Assembly: GCA_900543205.1 (NCBI GenBank)
Contig: UQQM01000011.1
Coordinates: 1 to 64,000 of the forward strand
Reading direction: 5' to 3'
DNA: 64,000 bases
DNA from: an uncultured Bacteroides sp.
GTDB lineage: Bacteria > Bacteroidota > Bacteroidia > Bacteroidales > UBA932
A program made the translations under genes and the position numbers. This document shows, piece after piece, positions 27,473 to 37,104 of this stretch. The first letter of the stretch is position 1; every line of letters begins with the position of its first letter. The notes under the pieces are model-generated. The model was not told where the DNA came from. It was given only the letters and a program-made list of their open reading frames with translations, and ran no database searches.

Positions 27473-27481
27473 CAGGGCTGA

Positions 27482-27934
27482 ATGAGACTTGTGATTCAGA
27501 GGGTGAGCCACGCCTCGGTGAGCGTAGGCGGAGAGCTCATATCGGAAATAGGACGCGGGCTGATGATACTCGTAGGCGTGGAAGAGGGCGACGGCATGGA
27601 GGACGTGCGGTGGCTGGCTTCCAAGGCGGCCAGGCTGCGCATATTCGACGACGGCGACGGGGTCATGAACCTCAACGTCATCGATGTCGGAGGCGGAATC
27701 CTCGCGGTCTCGCAGTTTACGCTGACTGCCTCGACCCGCAAGGGCAACCGGCCGTCGTACATCAGGGCTGCAGGGCATGAAACGGCGGTTCCGCTATACG
27801 ATGCGTTTTGCGCGGAACTTTCCGTCCAAAGCGGTACGGAGGTGCGCAAAGGCGTGTTCGGCGCCGACATGCAGGTCGGACTCGTGAACGACGGGCCGGT
27901 GACCATCATCATCGATTCAAGGCTGCGCGAATAA
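27482..27934 (+). CDS. dtd: D-aminoacyl-tRNA deacylase
   Basis: 150 aa, the usual length. It releases D-amino acids (and glycine mischarged on tRNA-Ala) from tRNA, protecting translation. The two signature motifs are present: SQFTL (about residues 77-81) and the GPVT motif near the C terminus (NDGPVTIII), which form the cross-subunit active site of the homodimer. Starts MRLVIQRVSHASV, an exact family N terminus. Located between the esterase and the phosphoesterase genes with gaps of 9 and 8 bases. Confidence 0.93.
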   Translation: MRLVIQRVSHASVSVGGELISEIGRGLMILVGVEEGDGMEDVRWLASKAARLRIFDDGDGVMNLNVIDVGGGILAVSQFTLTASTRKGNRPSYIRAAGHETAVPLYDAFCAELSVQSGTEVRKGVFGADMQVGLVNDGPVTIIIDSRLRE

Positions 27935-27942
27935 CCGTTGCG

Positions 27943-28947
27943 ATGGAAGCGGTCTTTGTTCTCGTCGCCCTGCTTTTCTCCAGCCTCGTCATCCTGCTGG
28001 CGCTGCTTCTGGTGTCCGCCCTGGCATGCATCTTCGGGGCGTCCTTCGCCATGGTCTTCCGCTGCGGGTTGTGGCTGCTGCTCCTTCCACCCCTCTGCAT
28101 ACTCTACGGCTGGCTTATAGGCCGTGAGCGCTGCGTGGTCAGGGAGGCAGGAATCGCTTCATCGGAAATCCCCGCCGCGTTCGACGGCTACAGGATAGTC
28201 CAGATATCCGACCTGCACCTCCGTTCGTTCCGCAACCGTCCGAAGTCGCTCGCGCGAATGGTGGCGGAAATCAACGCACTGCACCCCGACCTCGTGGTGT
28301 TCACGGGTGACCTGGTGACTTCCCGTCCCGACGAGGTTGCGCCGCTGGCGGATATCCTTGCGGACATATCGGCCGCCGACGGGGTCTATTCGGTGATGGG
28401 CAACCATGACTACTGTCCGTACAACGACTGGGAGTCCGTGTCGGAACAGGCGGCGGCAATAGCGGAAGTGCGCAGGTGGCATAGCCGCCTCGGCTGGACC
28501 CTGCTTGACAACGCGAACGTCACTCTCCGCCGGGGCGCGGACATGGTTTCGCTGATAGGCACAGAGAACATTTCCGCGATGCGGCAGTTCATCTCCCGTG
28601 GCGACCTCGGAAAGGCGATGGAGGGTGCGGATGCGGATTTCAAGATACTGCTCACCCACGATCCGACTTTCTGGAGGAGCGGAGTGCTCGGCGCCACCGA
28701 CATAGGGCTGACGCTTTCGGGACATACCCACAACGCACAGCTGAAGCTGCTCGGATGGGAGCCCAGCCGCCTGATATTCAAGGAGAACAGCGGACTGTAC
28801 TGCGAAGTGACGGGGGCGGGGCGCCAGTATCTCTATGTCAACGCCGGGCTGGGGGAGACCATGTTTCCGGCGCGCATCGGCGTACCTGCGGAAATCACCC
28901 TGCTCACTTTGCACGGCGAATCCTCGCGGATGGCGGAAAATAGCTGA
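27943..28947 (+). CDS. Membrane-anchored metallophosphoesterase (YkuE-like)
   Basis: 334 aa. Two N-terminal transmembrane helices (residues ~1-60) precede a calcineurin-like phosphoesterase domain with metal-binding motifs 'ISDLHLRS' (DxH), 'FTGDLV' (GD), 'MGNHDYC' (GNHD) and 'SGHTHNAQ' (GHTH). All metal ligands are intact. Relatives hydrolyse lipid-linked or phosphodiester substrates such as UDP-diacylglucosamine, but the substrate is not determined. The start at 27943 was preferred because it gives the first membrane helix and follows dtd by 8 bases. Confidence 0.85.
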   Translation: MEAVFVLVALLFSSLVILLALLLVSALACIFGASFAMVFRCGLWLLLLPPLCILYGWLIGRERCVVREAGIASSEIPAAFDGYRIVQISDLHLRSFRNRPKSLARMVAEINALHPDLVVFTGDLVTSRPDEVAPLADILADISAADGVYSVMGNHDYCPYNDWESVSEQAAAIAEVRRWHSRLGWTLLDNANVTLRRGADMVSLIGTENISAMRQFISRGDLGKAMEGADADFKILLTHDPTFWRSGVLGATDIGLTLSGHTHNAQLKLLGWEPSRLIFKENSGLYCEVTGAGRQYLYVNAGLGETMFPARIGVPAEITLLTLHGESSRMAENS

Positions 28948-28979
28948 ACGGGACTGATTGTCCGCAGCACAGTACGGGT

Positions 28980-29498
28980 TCAGGCTGCGGTTCCGTTCTG
29001 CCGTTCCAACAGGGTGCGGCCGACTATGAGCGCGGCGTTGTAGATTATCTGCGGACAGGGGCGTTTCCTGTAATATTCGGCCGTGCGGTCCGAAGGTTCA
29101 GGGCTCTCAATCTCCGGACGTTTCCTGAGTCCGAGCAGCTCTCCGCAGACTATGCTGCCTCCGTTCAGTTCCTTGAACTGTTCAGCCATTTTCTGCACCA
29201 TGGCGTAGTTCGCGGTTCTCGCGGCCTTGACTGACGGGTCATCGGCTGGTGATATGAATCCGGCCATCATCACGGCTCCGCTGAAGCTTCCGCAGACCTC
29301 GCGCATGCGGGCCATCCCTCCTCCGAAGCCTGAGCCTAACGTGGCGAGCAGCTGCGCGGATGCCTGAGATTCAAGCAGGTCGGAAAATGCCAGCAGCACC
29401 GCCTGGCAGCAGTTGTATCCTTCGAGAAAATTGTTCCTGGCCCTTTCGGCCCTCTCTTCCGGCGAAAAGTCAGCCGGCAGTTGTATCTTGGAATCCAT
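28980..29498 (-). CDS. C_GCAxxG_C_C family redox-active-type protein
   Basis: 172 aa, cytosolic. Cysteines fall in the family pattern: YNCCQA, then VCGSFSGA in place of GCAxxG, then VCGELLG and a final RPCPQI. Proteins of this family are thought to bind a metal cluster or act in redox reactions. It is separate from the nucleoside kinase gene by a 108-bp gap with a strong palindrome, so probably its own transcription unit or the distal gene. Confidence 0.78.
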   Translation of the reverse strand: MDSKIQLPADFSPEERAERARNNFLEGYNCCQAVLLAFSDLLESQASAQLLATLGSGFGGGMARMREVCGSFSGAVMMAGFISPADDPSVKAARTANYAMVQKMAEQFKELNGGSIVCGELLGLRKRPEIESPEPSDRTAEYYRKRPCPQIIYNAALIVGRTLLERQNGTAA

Positions 29499-29523
29499 AT
29501 AAATCCAAAGTTAGATGTTTTGC

Positions 29524-29544
29524 GTCCGGATTGCAAATCCGGAC
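29524..29544. repeat. Perfect palindrome GTCCGGATT-GCA-AATCCGGAC
   Basis: Nine-bp arms with a 3-base loop, 26 bases upstream of the C_GCAxxG_C_C gene. The core CGGATTGCAAATC is shared in similar form with intergenic hairpins elsewhere in the window. A second partial copy (ATATCCGGACGG) follows. Confidence 0.6.
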
Positions 29545-29605
29545 GGACCAATGTTGCATATCCGGACGGACTAGGACAGGTCAGTATGCGCCGGGGTCGG
29601 ACAGG

Positions 29606-31273
29606 CTATTCGAAGCTGCTGCCTCCGATGAAGCTGCGGAGCAGGGAAGTGGGCGGTATCTCCTTGTCGGATACTGGGGTGAAATAGTGCAGGAAGTAGA
29701 GCAGCCTGTGGGCTTCGCTGTACTCCGGGCAGTTTTTCGGCACCGTGGAGAGTATCCTCTCGGCGTGGTTGCGCAGCACCGCGAATTCGACCAGATAGGA
29801 GGAGTTGAAGAGCACGTCGGCGTCCTCCTGGTAGGGATATATCCATTTGACCTCGGCGCGGCGTACGTTGGGCCAGTTGGCGATGGTCTGCCGTGCGGAG
29901 TAGGAACCCATGTTGAAGTCGCGTACAATGCGGCGCAGCAGCCTGTTGTCGCTGGTGGGTATGCAGTTGTGGTTGTCCAGCGAGATGCTGGTGATGGTGT
30001 TGATGAAGATTCTGAACTTGTATGATTCAGGGACCTTGTCGGTAAGCATAGGGTTCAACGCATGTATGCCCTCGACCAGCAGGACGGTGCCTTCGGTCAG
30101 TTTCAGCCGCTTTCCGTTGAACTCCCGCATTCCGGTCACGAAGTTGTATTCCGGAACCTCCACCTCCTCCCCGGAGAGCAGCCTGAGTATGTCGCTCTGG
30201 AGATAGTCGTGGTCCACCGTGTCGAAGTTGTCGAAATCGTAGCTTCCGTCAGGCAGCTTGGGCGTATCGAGGCGGTTCACGAAATAGTCGTCGGTGGAGA
30301 AGGACAGCGGATGCAGGCCGCAGGCCTTGAGCTGTACGCTCAGGCGTTTGCAGAAAGTGGTCTTGCCGCTGCTGGACGGTCCGGTGATCAGCACTATCCT
30401 GACGGGGTTCTCCCCATGGCAGCGGCTGTCGATTTCCTCGGCTATCTGGACTATCTTCTTCTCCTGAAGGGCTTCGGCCACGAGAATCAGGTCGGAGGCT
30501 CCGCCCTTCTGGCAGGCGAGGTTCACGTCGCCCACGTTGCCGAGCTTCATGATGCGGTTCCAGCGTATGGCTTCGGAGAAGACCTCGAAGGTCTTGGGCT
30601 GTTCGTAGAACGGCGCGAGACGGTCGGGGTTGTGCCTGTCGGGCACGCGCAGAATCATGCCGTTGCGGTAGGGCGTGAGCTCCCATATCCTCAGATAGCC
30701 GGAGCTGGGCACGAGCGCGCCGCAGTAGAAGTCCGGAGTCTCGCCGAGAGTGTAGTATTTGATGTAGATGTCGCCGCAGGTCTCCATGAGCTTCACCTTG
30801 TCGAGCTGGCCGAGGCTGCGGAACAGCTTCGTGGCCTCCTCCACCTGGACATCATGCCTCCTGAAAGGCAGGTCGAGCTTCACCAGCTCCGTCATCCTGT
30901 CCCTGACGGCGGCGATGTCCTCTTCGCTGAGTCCGGTGCCGTCGGGTTTGGCGATGCTGCAGAAGTAGCCCTTCGAGATAGGGCGGCGCAGCACTGTCCT
31001 GCATCCGGGGAAAACGTCTTCCGCTGCCTTGCAGAGCAGGAAGCAGAGCGAATGGCAGTAGACGTTGCGACCTGTGTAGCTCCGGTAGTCGGTGAACTCT
31101 ATGTCCTTGTTGTTGAACACTTTGAAAAACAGTCCTTCGGTGACGTTGTTGACCTTTGCGGCGAGTATGTCGCAGGGTTTGTCGAAGTCGAAAGACGGGA
31201 GCATTTCGAGCAAGGTGGTACCTTCGGGAAATTCCTTGAAGGTGCCGGTATTCCTGCAGTAGATTCTTGGCAT
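29606..31273 (-). CDS. Nucleoside (uridine/cytidine) kinase with N-terminal TGS-like domain
   Basis: 555 aa. The N-terminal ~60 residues resemble a TGS domain ('[14 protein letters not shown]'), followed by a threonyl-tRNA-synthetase-editing-like middle part ('[17 protein letters not shown]') and a C-terminal P-loop kinase: Walker A GPSSSGKT, '[10 protein letters not shown]' and 'VEGIHALNP'. This architecture is typical of Bacteroidetes nucleoside kinases that salvage pyrimidines. It is divergent from upp, so two pyrimidine-salvage steps share one 67-bp promoter region. Start at 31273 begins MPRIYCRN; an upstream ATG at 31297 adds eight residues with no domain support. Confidence 0.88.
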   Translation of the reverse strand: MPRIYCRNTGTFKEFPEGTTLLEMLPSFDFDKPCDILAAKVNNVTEGLFFKVFNNKDIEFTDYRSYTGRNVYCHSLCFLLCKAAEDVFPGCRTVLRRPISKGYFCSIAKPDGTGLSEEDIAAVRDRMTELVKLDLPFRRHDVQVEEATKLFRSLGQLDKVKLMETCGDIYIKYYTLGETPDFYCGALVPSSGYLRIWELTPYRNGMILRVPDRHNPDRLAPFYEQPKTFEVFSEAIRWNRIMKLGNVGDVNLACQKGGASDLILVAEALQEKKIVQIAEEIDSRCHGENPVRIVLITGPSSSGKTTFCKRLSVQLKACGLHPLSFSTDDYFVNRLDTPKLPDGSYDFDNFDTVDHDYLQSDILRLLSGEEVEVPEYNFVTGMREFNGKRLKLTEGTVLLVEGIHALNPMLTDKVPESYKFRIFINTITSISLDNHNCIPTSDNRLLRRIVRDFNMGSYSARQTIANWPNVRRAEVKWIYPYQEDADVLFNSSYLVEFAVLRNHAERILSTVPKNCPEYSEAHRLLYFLHYFTPVSDKEIPPTSLLRSFIGGSSFE

Positions 31274-31294
31274 TGTCGTTGGAAGATTGCGCTG

Positions 31295-31302
31295 CAAAAA
31301 TA
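31295..31302 (-). promoter_or_regulatory. -7 box for the nucleoside kinase
   Basis: TATTTTTG on the minus strand matches TAnnTTTG, 22 bases before the ATG at 31273. Confidence 0.5.
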
Positions 31303-31340
31303 CGGAAAAATATATTACCTTTACTAAAATTATTGTGATT

Positions 31341-31970
31341 ATGAGCCAGGTTCACATCATCGACCATCCCATGATCCAGCACAAGCTGACCATCATGCGC
31401 GACAAGGATACGGGCTCCAAGGACTTCCGGGAGCTTCTCAAGGAAATTTCCCTGCTAATGGGCTACGAGGTCACCCGCGACATCCCTCTCGAGGATGTGG
31501 TGATAGAGACGCCTATATGCACGATGCACTCCAAACGGGTCTCCGGCCGCAAGCTCGCGGTGGTGCCCATACTCCGCGCCGGGCTCGGCATGGTGGAGGG
31601 CCTGATGAATCTCGTGCCGGTGGCCAAGATAGGCCATATCGGGCTCTACAGGGACGAGGAGACGCATTGCCCGGTGGTCTATTACTGCAAGCTGCCCTCC
31701 GACATCAAGGACAGGCTGGTCATAGTCACCGACCCGATGCTCGCGACGGGAGGCAGCTCTTGTGACGCTCTCACCATGCTGAAGGAGCACGGCTGCACCA
31801 ATATCAGGCTGATGTGTCTGGTCGCTGCGCCGGAAGGGGTCGCGATGGTGCAGAGGGAGCATCCCGACGTGGACATCTATGTGGCTGCCGTCGACGACCA
31901 TCTGAACAGCGACGCCTATATCGTGCCAGGCCTCGGCGACGCCGGCGACCGCATCTTCGGAACAAAATAA
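31341..31970 (+). CDS. upp: Uracil phosphoribosyltransferase
   Basis: 209 aa, full length. Converts uracil and PRPP to UMP. The PRPP-binding loop [11 protein letters not shown] and the uracil-binding '[17 protein letters not shown]' C terminus are intact. Start at 31341 gives the usual [11 protein letters not shown]. It is divergent from the nucleoside kinase and convergent with rho; the 3' gap holds repeats and hairpins. Confidence 0.94.
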   Translation: MSQVHIIDHPMIQHKLTIMRDKDTGSKDFRELLKEISLLMGYEVTRDIPLEDVVIETPICTMHSKRVSGRKLAVVPILRAGLGMVEGLMNLVPVAKIGHIGLYRDEETHCPVVYYCKLPSDIKDRLVIVTDPMLATGGSSCDALTMLKEHGCTNIRLMCLVAAPEGVAMVQREHPDVDIYVAAVDDHLNSDAYIVPGLGDAGDRIFGTK

Positions 31971-31973
31971 TCA

Positions 31974-32125
31974 GAATACCTGCGGTAGAGGGGGCTTTTC
32001 TCAGGTTGTCGCTTCAGCTGACAGTTGGCTGTATCTGTTGTAAGATGCGGAATACCTGCGGTAGAGGGGGCTTTTCTCAGGCTGTCGCTTCAGCTGACAG
32101 CTGGCTGTATCTGTTGTAAGATATG
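31974..32125. repeat. Two tandem 76-bp repeats
   Basis: Units 31974-32049 and 32050-32125 each start GAATACCTGCGGTAGAGG and differ at only a handful of positions. A third unit begins at 32126 but changes into a hairpin after about 18 bases. A diverged unit end (CTTCAGCCTGCCGTTGGC...) lies near 32285-32320. Confidence 0.85.
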
Positions 32126-32190
32126 GAATACCTGCGGTAGAGGAGGCTTGTCCCTGGTTTCTCGCCTCCGAGCCGCAGGTATTCCGTATC
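32121..32190. repeat. REP-like long hairpin, copy A (bidirectional terminator candidate)
   Basis: The outer stem is GGAATACCTGCGG / CCGCAGGTATTCC, the inner stem AGGAGGC / GCCTCC, and the loop TTGTCCCTGGTTTCTC. The loop and inner stem match elements at 45618-45690 and 46463-46537 even though the outer stem differs. Confidence 0.75.
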
Positions 32191-32316
32191 ACTCCCAAGA
32201 GCGCAATATGCGACCGCTAATGAATCCGGGAGGACGTTTCAAGAGGCATAACAGGGAATTGCAAATCAGGTTGAATTGGTGCCACTTCAGCCTGCCGTTG
32301 GCAATATTTGTAGTAA

Positions 32317-32388
32317 GATACGGAATACCTGCGGTAGAGGAGGCTTGTCCCTGGTTTCTCGCCTCCGATGCCGCAGGTATTCCGTATC
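32317..32388. repeat. REP-like long hairpin, copy B (bidirectional terminator candidate)
   Basis: GATACGGAATACCTGCGG pairs with CCGCAGGTATTCCGTATC at the outside, with the same inner stem and loop as copy A. It ends 14 bases from the rho stop codon. Confidence 0.75.
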
Positions 32389-32401
32389 GTATTAAAAGAA
32401 A

Positions 32402-34216
32402 CTAGTCGCGCGAAGAAATCTTCGACATGTTGTCAAGCAGATCCTGGTTCGTCTTGAACTCATCCATGCGCTGCAACATGAAATTCATCGCCTCCGTCGG
32501 ATTCATCTCGGCAAGCAGCTTGCGCAGAATCCAGATGCGCTGGCTCTGGTCCCTCGTATAGAGCAGGTCATCGCGGCGGGTTCCGGAAAGCAGGATGTTG
32601 ACTGCAGGGAAAATCCTGCGGTTCGCAAGGGTGCGGTCAAGCTGGATTTCGCTGTTGCCGGTACCCTTGAACTCCTCGAAAATCACATCGTCCATCTTGG
32701 AGCCGGTCTCGGTGAGCGCGGTCGCCAGGATGGTGAGCGAACCGCCTCCCTCGATGTTGCGTGCTGCACCGAAGAAGCGCTTGGGCTTCTGAAGGGCGTT
32801 GGCGTCCACACCTCCGGTCAGAACCTTGCCTGACGCTGGCTGCACCGTGTTGTAGGCGCGTGCGAGCCTGGTGATCGAGTCGAGCAGAATCACCACGTCG
32901 TGGCCGCATTCCACAAGCCTTCTCGCCTTCTCGATGACCATGTTCGCCACCTTGACGTGCTTCTCGGCAGGTTCGTCGAAGGTTGAGGCCACCACCTCGG
33001 CTTTCACCGAGCGCTGCATGTCGGTCACCTCCTCGGGGCGCTCGTCCACCAGGAGCACGATTTCGTAGACTTCGGGGTGGTTGTCGGCTATGGCGTTGGC
33101 TATGCTCTTGAGCAACAGGGTCTTTCCTGCCTTGGGAGGAGATACGATGAGCATGCGCTGGCCCTTGCCTATGGGCGAGAACATGTCCACGATACGGCAG
33201 CTGACGTCGCTCATGTGTCCGTTGCCGAGCAGGTTGAACTTCTCGTCCGGGAAGAGCGGGGTCAGGAAATCGAAAGGCACGCGGTCCCTGATATATTCGG
33301 TGGTGCGTCCGTTCACGGACTTGATGTTCACGAGAGGGAAGTACTTGTCGCCTTCGCGGGGAGGGCGTATCTCGCCGGTCACGGTGTCGCCGCTCTTGAG
33401 GGCGTTGTACTTGATCTGCTGCTGCGAAACGTAGATGTCGTCGGGTGAATTCAGATAATTGTAGTCGGATGAGCGGAGGAAACCGTATCCGTCAGGCATT
33501 ATCTCGAGTACTCCGGTTGCCTCGACGGTCTCTTCGAAATATATCTGCTTCGCTTTCTGCTGCTGGAAATTCTGCTGCCTGTGCTGGCCTCCGTAATATC
33601 CGCCGTACTGCTGGTATTTCTGCCTCTTGTCCGCATCCTGCTGGAAATAGGGCTTCTGCTCTCTCTGCTCGCGGGGTTCAGCGGGGCTTTCTGCAGGCTC
33701 CTGTGCCGCAGGGGCTTCGATTGGAGCGGGTTCTGCCTTCTTGCGTCCTCCTGCAGCGGCTTTCCGCTTGGGGGAACCGTCTGTACCGCTTGTGGCGGGA
33801 ACGCTTCCGGCAGTATTTTCAACTGTGTCCTCCGCAGTGCTCTCTGGTTTTGCCGCCGCCGGCTTCCTGCCGCGCTTCCTGGGTGCGGGCTGGGCCGCTT
33901 CATCGTTTTCGGATTTGTCGGGTGCCGCCTTCTTCCTTCCTCTTTTGCGTTCGGTGGTAGCGGCGTCTGCGGCTGCGCTTTCCTGGGCGGGAGCTTCCTG
34001 AGCCTCCGTGGTCTTCTGCTTGGGAGGGCGGCCCCTGCGCCCCTTGGGTTTTTCGGCGACAGGCTTCACGGATTCCTCCTTTGCCTGACTGTCCAGGATG
34101 GCGTAGGCAAGATTTTCATCGTCAAGCTTCTTTATATTCTTGACATTCAATTCGTTTGCAATTGTCTCGAGCTGTTCTCTCGTCTTTGACTGGAGCTCGG
34201 AAAGTCGATAGGGCAT
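32402..34216 (-). CDS. rho: Transcription termination factor Rho with Bacteroidetes-type disordered insert
   Basis: 604 aa versus about 420 in E. coli. The N-terminal SAP-like helix pair (residues ~1-45) is followed by about 160 residues of low-complexity Lys/Ala/Pro/Glu sequence with AT-hook-like GRRGRPP and KRGRK motifs and a Gln/Tyr-rich stretch, then the RNA-binding CSD ([16 protein letters not shown]), the ATPase with Walker A SPPKAGKT, Walker B region [16 protein letters not shown], and the Q/R-loop regions ([19 protein letters not shown]). A hexameric RNA-DNA helicase that ends transcription. Confidence 0.95.
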   Translation of the reverse strand: MPYRLSELQSKTREQLETIANELNVKNIKKLDDENLAYAILDSQAKEESVKPVAEKPKGRRGRPPKQKTTEAQEAPAQESAAADAATTERKRGRKKAAPDKSENDEAAQPAPRKRGRKPAAAKPESTAEDTVENTAGSVPATSGTDGSPKRKAAAGGRKKAEPAPIEAPAAQEPAESPAEPREQREQKPYFQQDADKRQKYQQYGGYYGGQHRQQNFQQQKAKQIYFEETVEATGVLEIMPDGYGFLRSSDYNYLNSPDDIYVSQQQIKYNALKSGDTVTGEIRPPREGDKYFPLVNIKSVNGRTTEYIRDRVPFDFLTPLFPDEKFNLLGNGHMSDVSCRIVDMFSPIGKGQRMLIVSPPKAGKTLLLKSIANAIADNHPEVYEIVLLVDERPEEVTDMQRSVKAEVVASTFDEPAEKHVKVANMVIEKARRLVECGHDVVILLDSITRLARAYNTVQPASGKVLTGGVDANALQKPKRFFGAARNIEGGGSLTILATALTETGSKMDDVIFEEFKGTGNSEIQLDRTLANRRIFPAVNILLSGTRRDDLLYTRDQSQRIWILRKLLAEMNPTEAMNFMLQRMDEFKTNQDLLDNMSKISSRD

Positions 34217-34285
34217 AAATATGATATTTATGAATTATGTGGGCGGCCTGGTCGGATTGGAAATGGCGGCCGCAAAATGACGGCA

Positions 34286-34315
34286 CAAAGATACGAAAAT
34301 AATTAATTATCCCAA
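34286..34315 (-). promoter_or_regulatory. rho promoter
   Basis: On the minus strand, TTG (34315-34313, inside the last codons of lptD), 19-bp spacer, TATCTTTG (34293-34286). This is a full match to the Bacteroidetes consensus and gives a leader of about 65 bases. Confidence 0.65.
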
Positions 34316-37053
34316 TAACTGTCGCTCTTCTTGAACCTCAGGAGGTCGGCGAGGGCTGCCGCGTTAGCTGCAATCCTGAAACTGTAGGATTTCCAGTTGC
34401 CGAGAGGCACCCACTGGACGGAAATGTTGAAGCAGTGGAGGTCGTAGGTGGCGCTTATCTGGGTGGTTGTCATCTTCTTGGCCACGAAGTCGAAGCCGGA
34501 GGAGACGTTGATGGACATCTTCGGGGTCAGCTTGATGTTTCCGGCGGCGTTCAGCGTGGCCGTTATGCGGTTGTCGCCGTCTACCCGGCCGGTGTCCTTG
34601 TTGTAGGTATAGCTTCTTGAGAGGCTGAACAGGGCGTTGAAGTTTATTGACCAGGGCGCGTTGGGGTTGGTGTAGTATAGCCAGCCTCCGGGGATGTATT
34701 CCCCGGTGACGGGATGGTAGAAGTTCCGCTGGTAGTAGCTCGTGCTGCTCGTGGCGCCGTTCCCTCTGCCGCCCCCGCCGCTTGCGGACTGCGAGCCGTC
34801 GTTCCCGTTGATCTTGCCCTCTCCGGACAGGGAGTAGGAGGCGGATGCGGAGAAGCTGGTGAGGCGCGCGAGACCCTGGCCCTGCGTGATTGCGAACTTG
34901 TTGACCTTGCGGTTGTTCTCGCCTATGGCATAGGGGTCGAAGCCCGCGCTCGCGCTTATGGTCACCTTGTCGAACAGGCGCGTGGACATGGTCATCGAGA
35001 TGGTGTTCATCTTAAGCGAATCGGCCAGGAAGTTGTAGCCCGTGCTTATGTTGAACTGGTCGATCAGCTTGACCTTCTTGGTGCCGGTGCCCGTGGTGTC
35101 GGCGTAGTCGCGCACCTTCGCTTCGAGGTTGTTGCCTATGCTAAGGGACGCAGTGGCCGAACGTCCCCGGCCGGGGGCGCTGTATATCTGTCCGGAGTAG
35201 ATATTGTACTGGTACAACTGGTCGTTGCCCTCGGCGTCAGTGTATGTGAGGTCCCTGTAGCCGTTGGCGTAGGTGCCCTTCTCCGGGCTGAAGGAGAACG
35301 AGAGCGACGGGGAAATCACGTGCCGTATCGCCTGGAGTTTGTTGTGCTTGCCGAAGTTGAAAGTTCCGTAGATGCGCGTGCTCATCGAAGCGCTGAACGA
35401 ATAGTTCTGCGTGATTCCGAAGGTGTTGAACATCGAGCTCGGCAGCGCTTCAACCTCGTCTGTCTCGGGGTTGTATTCGTATTCCTGCTTCCGGAAGAAC
35501 CAGTTCTGGGAATACGACACTCCCGGCGCCACGCTCAGGTACTTGAAGAGCTGGAAATTGGGCAGTCCTATGCTGAAGTTGTGCGTCATTCCGTTCTGGA
35601 ACTTGTCGAGGAAGCCCGGCTCCCCGAATTCGGAAGCCTTGAAGTTTACCTTGTTCTGCAGCGTGGTGTTGTAGCCGAACGAGATCTTTTCGTAGAACTT
35701 CTCCTTGCCGACCCTGTTCTTCTGCTTGAAAGGGTAGATGGTGCTCATCGAAAAGGTGATGTTGGGCAGGGTGAACACGTACGAGGAGTCGCGGGAGTTC
35801 TGGCTGTGCATGGCGTTGATGCTCAGGTTGAACTTGCCGTTCCAGTTCCTGGAGAAGGATATCGACGACTGGGTCTGGTTCTGCAGGGCCTGGTCCAGGT
35901 TGCTCGAGTTGTAGCGGTTGTTGGAGGGGCTGGAGAAGTTCACGGACGCGCTGAAGTTCTGGCCCGGGTGGGCCTTGGAGTCCTGCGAATGCGTCCACCG
36001 TATGCTGAAGTTGCGGGTCTGGAAGAATTCGGATGTGCCCTTCTCGCCGGTCTGGTCGTTGGAGTAGCTCAGCGAAAGCGAACCGTTGAACTTATAGTTC
36101 ACGCGGTATCTGGAATTCACGTCTATGGCCCAGGAGCCGAGGGTGTAGTAGTCTCCGGTCACAGAGAGGTCAAGGTAGTCACCGAACACGAAGTACATGC
36201 CCGCGTCGCGCATGAAGAAGCCTCGGGCGGCCTCCTCGCCGAAGGTGGGCATCAGCATTCCCGTCGCCCTGTCGGGCCTTTTCGGTATGAAGCCGAAGGG
36301 CAGGCCGAGGAAAGGAATCTTCACGTCCTCGATCACCATGAATGCCGGGCCGAATATGGTCTTCTGCGAGGGCTGGCGTATGACCTTTGCGCTGGTCAGC
36401 GCGAGATAGTAGTGCGGGTGGTCGGCGTCGCAGACCGTATATTTGCCGTTGGTTATGTTGATGGACTGGTCGTCCATCATCTTTATGTTCCTGCCGTGGA
36501 GTATGCCGTCGTCCTCGGTGGTTATCATGTTGGTGATCCTGGCCTTGCGCGAATTGAAGTTGTACCGGACCTCCTCCATGTTGTAGGTCTTCTTGCCCTG
36601 GGTCATCACGGGGCGGCCCGTCCATTCGCCGGCAAGGGAATCGTAGACGCCCTTGGCATAGACGGTTCCGGAGTTCATGTCGTATTCCATGTAGGCGGCC
36701 TTGAGCTCCATGTCCTGGTATTTCACGCTGACGTCGCCGTAGTAGTAGATGAGGCGCTTGCCGTCGCTGAAATCCTGGATTATCGAGTCCTTGGCGACCG
36801 AGAACGCCGGACGTTCGAGGGAGCTCTTGCCCAGCATGGCCACGGAATCCGCGCGGCGTATGGAGTCCACGGTGTGCAGGGAGTCCCTCAGTGCCAGGGT
36901 AGCGGAGTCCGGGGGAGTCTCCTTCTTCTCTATCATCATGCCGTATACGGGCCCCTCGCCGCGCCTTTGGGCACGCCTGTTCTGCGCCTGCGCGTCATCG
37001 GGCAGCGTGACCAGCGCCAGCAGGAGGCAAAATATATATCCGAGCTTTCTCAA
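34303..37053 (-). CDS. lptD: LPS-assembly protein LptD-like outer-membrane protein
   Basis: 916 aa with a Sec signal peptide (cut near AQA-Q). An N-terminal OstA/LptA-like periplasmic domain (GDVSVKYQDMELKAAYMEYD) leads to a large C-terminal beta-barrel with 'KIPFLGLPFGFIPKRPDRATGMLMPTFG', the LptD signature region. Inserts lipopolysaccharide into the outer leaflet. The barrel has long Ser/Asn/Gly loops, including a Gly/Ser-rich one near residue 755. Divergent from the amidase gene. The rho promoter overlaps its 3' end. Confidence 0.86.
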   Translation of the reverse strand: MRKLGYIFCLLLALVTLPDDAQAQNRRAQRRGEGPVYGMMIEKKETPPDSATLALRDSLHTVDSIRRADSVAMLGKSSLERPAFSVAKDSIIQDFSDGKRLIYYYGDVSVKYQDMELKAAYMEYDMNSGTVYAKGVYDSLAGEWTGRPVMTQGKKTYNMEEVRYNFNSRKARITNMITTEDDGILHGRNIKMMDDQSINITNGKYTVCDADHPHYYLALTSAKVIRQPSQKTIFGPAFMVIEDVKIPFLGLPFGFIPKRPDRATGMLMPTFGEEAARGFFMRDAGMYFVFGDYLDLSVTGDYYTLGSWAIDVNSRYRVNYKFNGSLSLSYSNDQTGEKGTSEFFQTRNFSIRWTHSQDSKAHPGQNFSASVNFSSPSNNRYNSSNLDQALQNQTQSSISFSRNWNGKFNLSINAMHSQNSRDSSYVFTLPNITFSMSTIYPFKQKNRVGKEKFYEKISFGYNTTLQNKVNFKASEFGEPGFLDKFQNGMTHNFSIGLPNFQLFKYLSVAPGVSYSQNWFFRKQEYEYNPETDEVEALPSSMFNTFGITQNYSFSASMSTRIYGTFNFGKHNKLQAIRHVISPSLSFSFSPEKGTYANGYRDLTYTDAEGNDQLYQYNIYSGQIYSAPGRGRSATASLSIGNNLEAKVRDYADTTGTGTKKVKLIDQFNISTGYNFLADSLKMNTISMTMSTRLFDKVTISASAGFDPYAIGENNRKVNKFAITQGQGLARLTSFSASASYSLSGEGKINGNDGSQSASGGGGRGNGATSSTSYYQRNFYHPVTGEYIPGGWLYYTNPNAPWSINFNALFSLSRSYTYNKDTGRVDGDNRITATLNAAGNIKLTPKMSINVSSGFDFVAKKMTTTQISATYDLHCFNISVQWVPLGNWKSYSFRIAANAAALADLLRFKKSDSYWDN

Positions 37054-37068
37054 AAGCGATATATTTCG

Positions 37069-37076
37069 TATATTTG
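37069..37076 (+). promoter_or_regulatory. -7 box for the amidase gene
   Basis: TATATTTG matches TAnnTTTG, 29 bases upstream of the TTG start at 37105. Confidence 0.5.
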
Positions 37077-37104
37077 CATAATCCTACAAAAGTAGCACTA
37101 ATTT

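Larger units (their letters stand above)
31971..32401. other. Repeat-filled gap between convergent upp and rho
   Basis: No gene. It contains two 76-bp tandem repeats, a partial third and a degraded fourth (near 32280-32320), plus two long hairpins that could serve as bidirectional terminators. Open frames across the repeats are not credible genes. Confidence 0.75.

Noticed and set aside
32025..32405. 126-codon plus-strand frame across the 76-bp repeats
   Set aside because: Its repeated peptide simply mirrors the DNA repeat and hairpins; no start signal or family.
34714..37095. Plus-strand open frame of 793 codons opposite lptD
   Set aside because: No domain, Val/Arg/Gly-rich as expected for the mirror of a barrel gene, and it lies wholly inside lptD.
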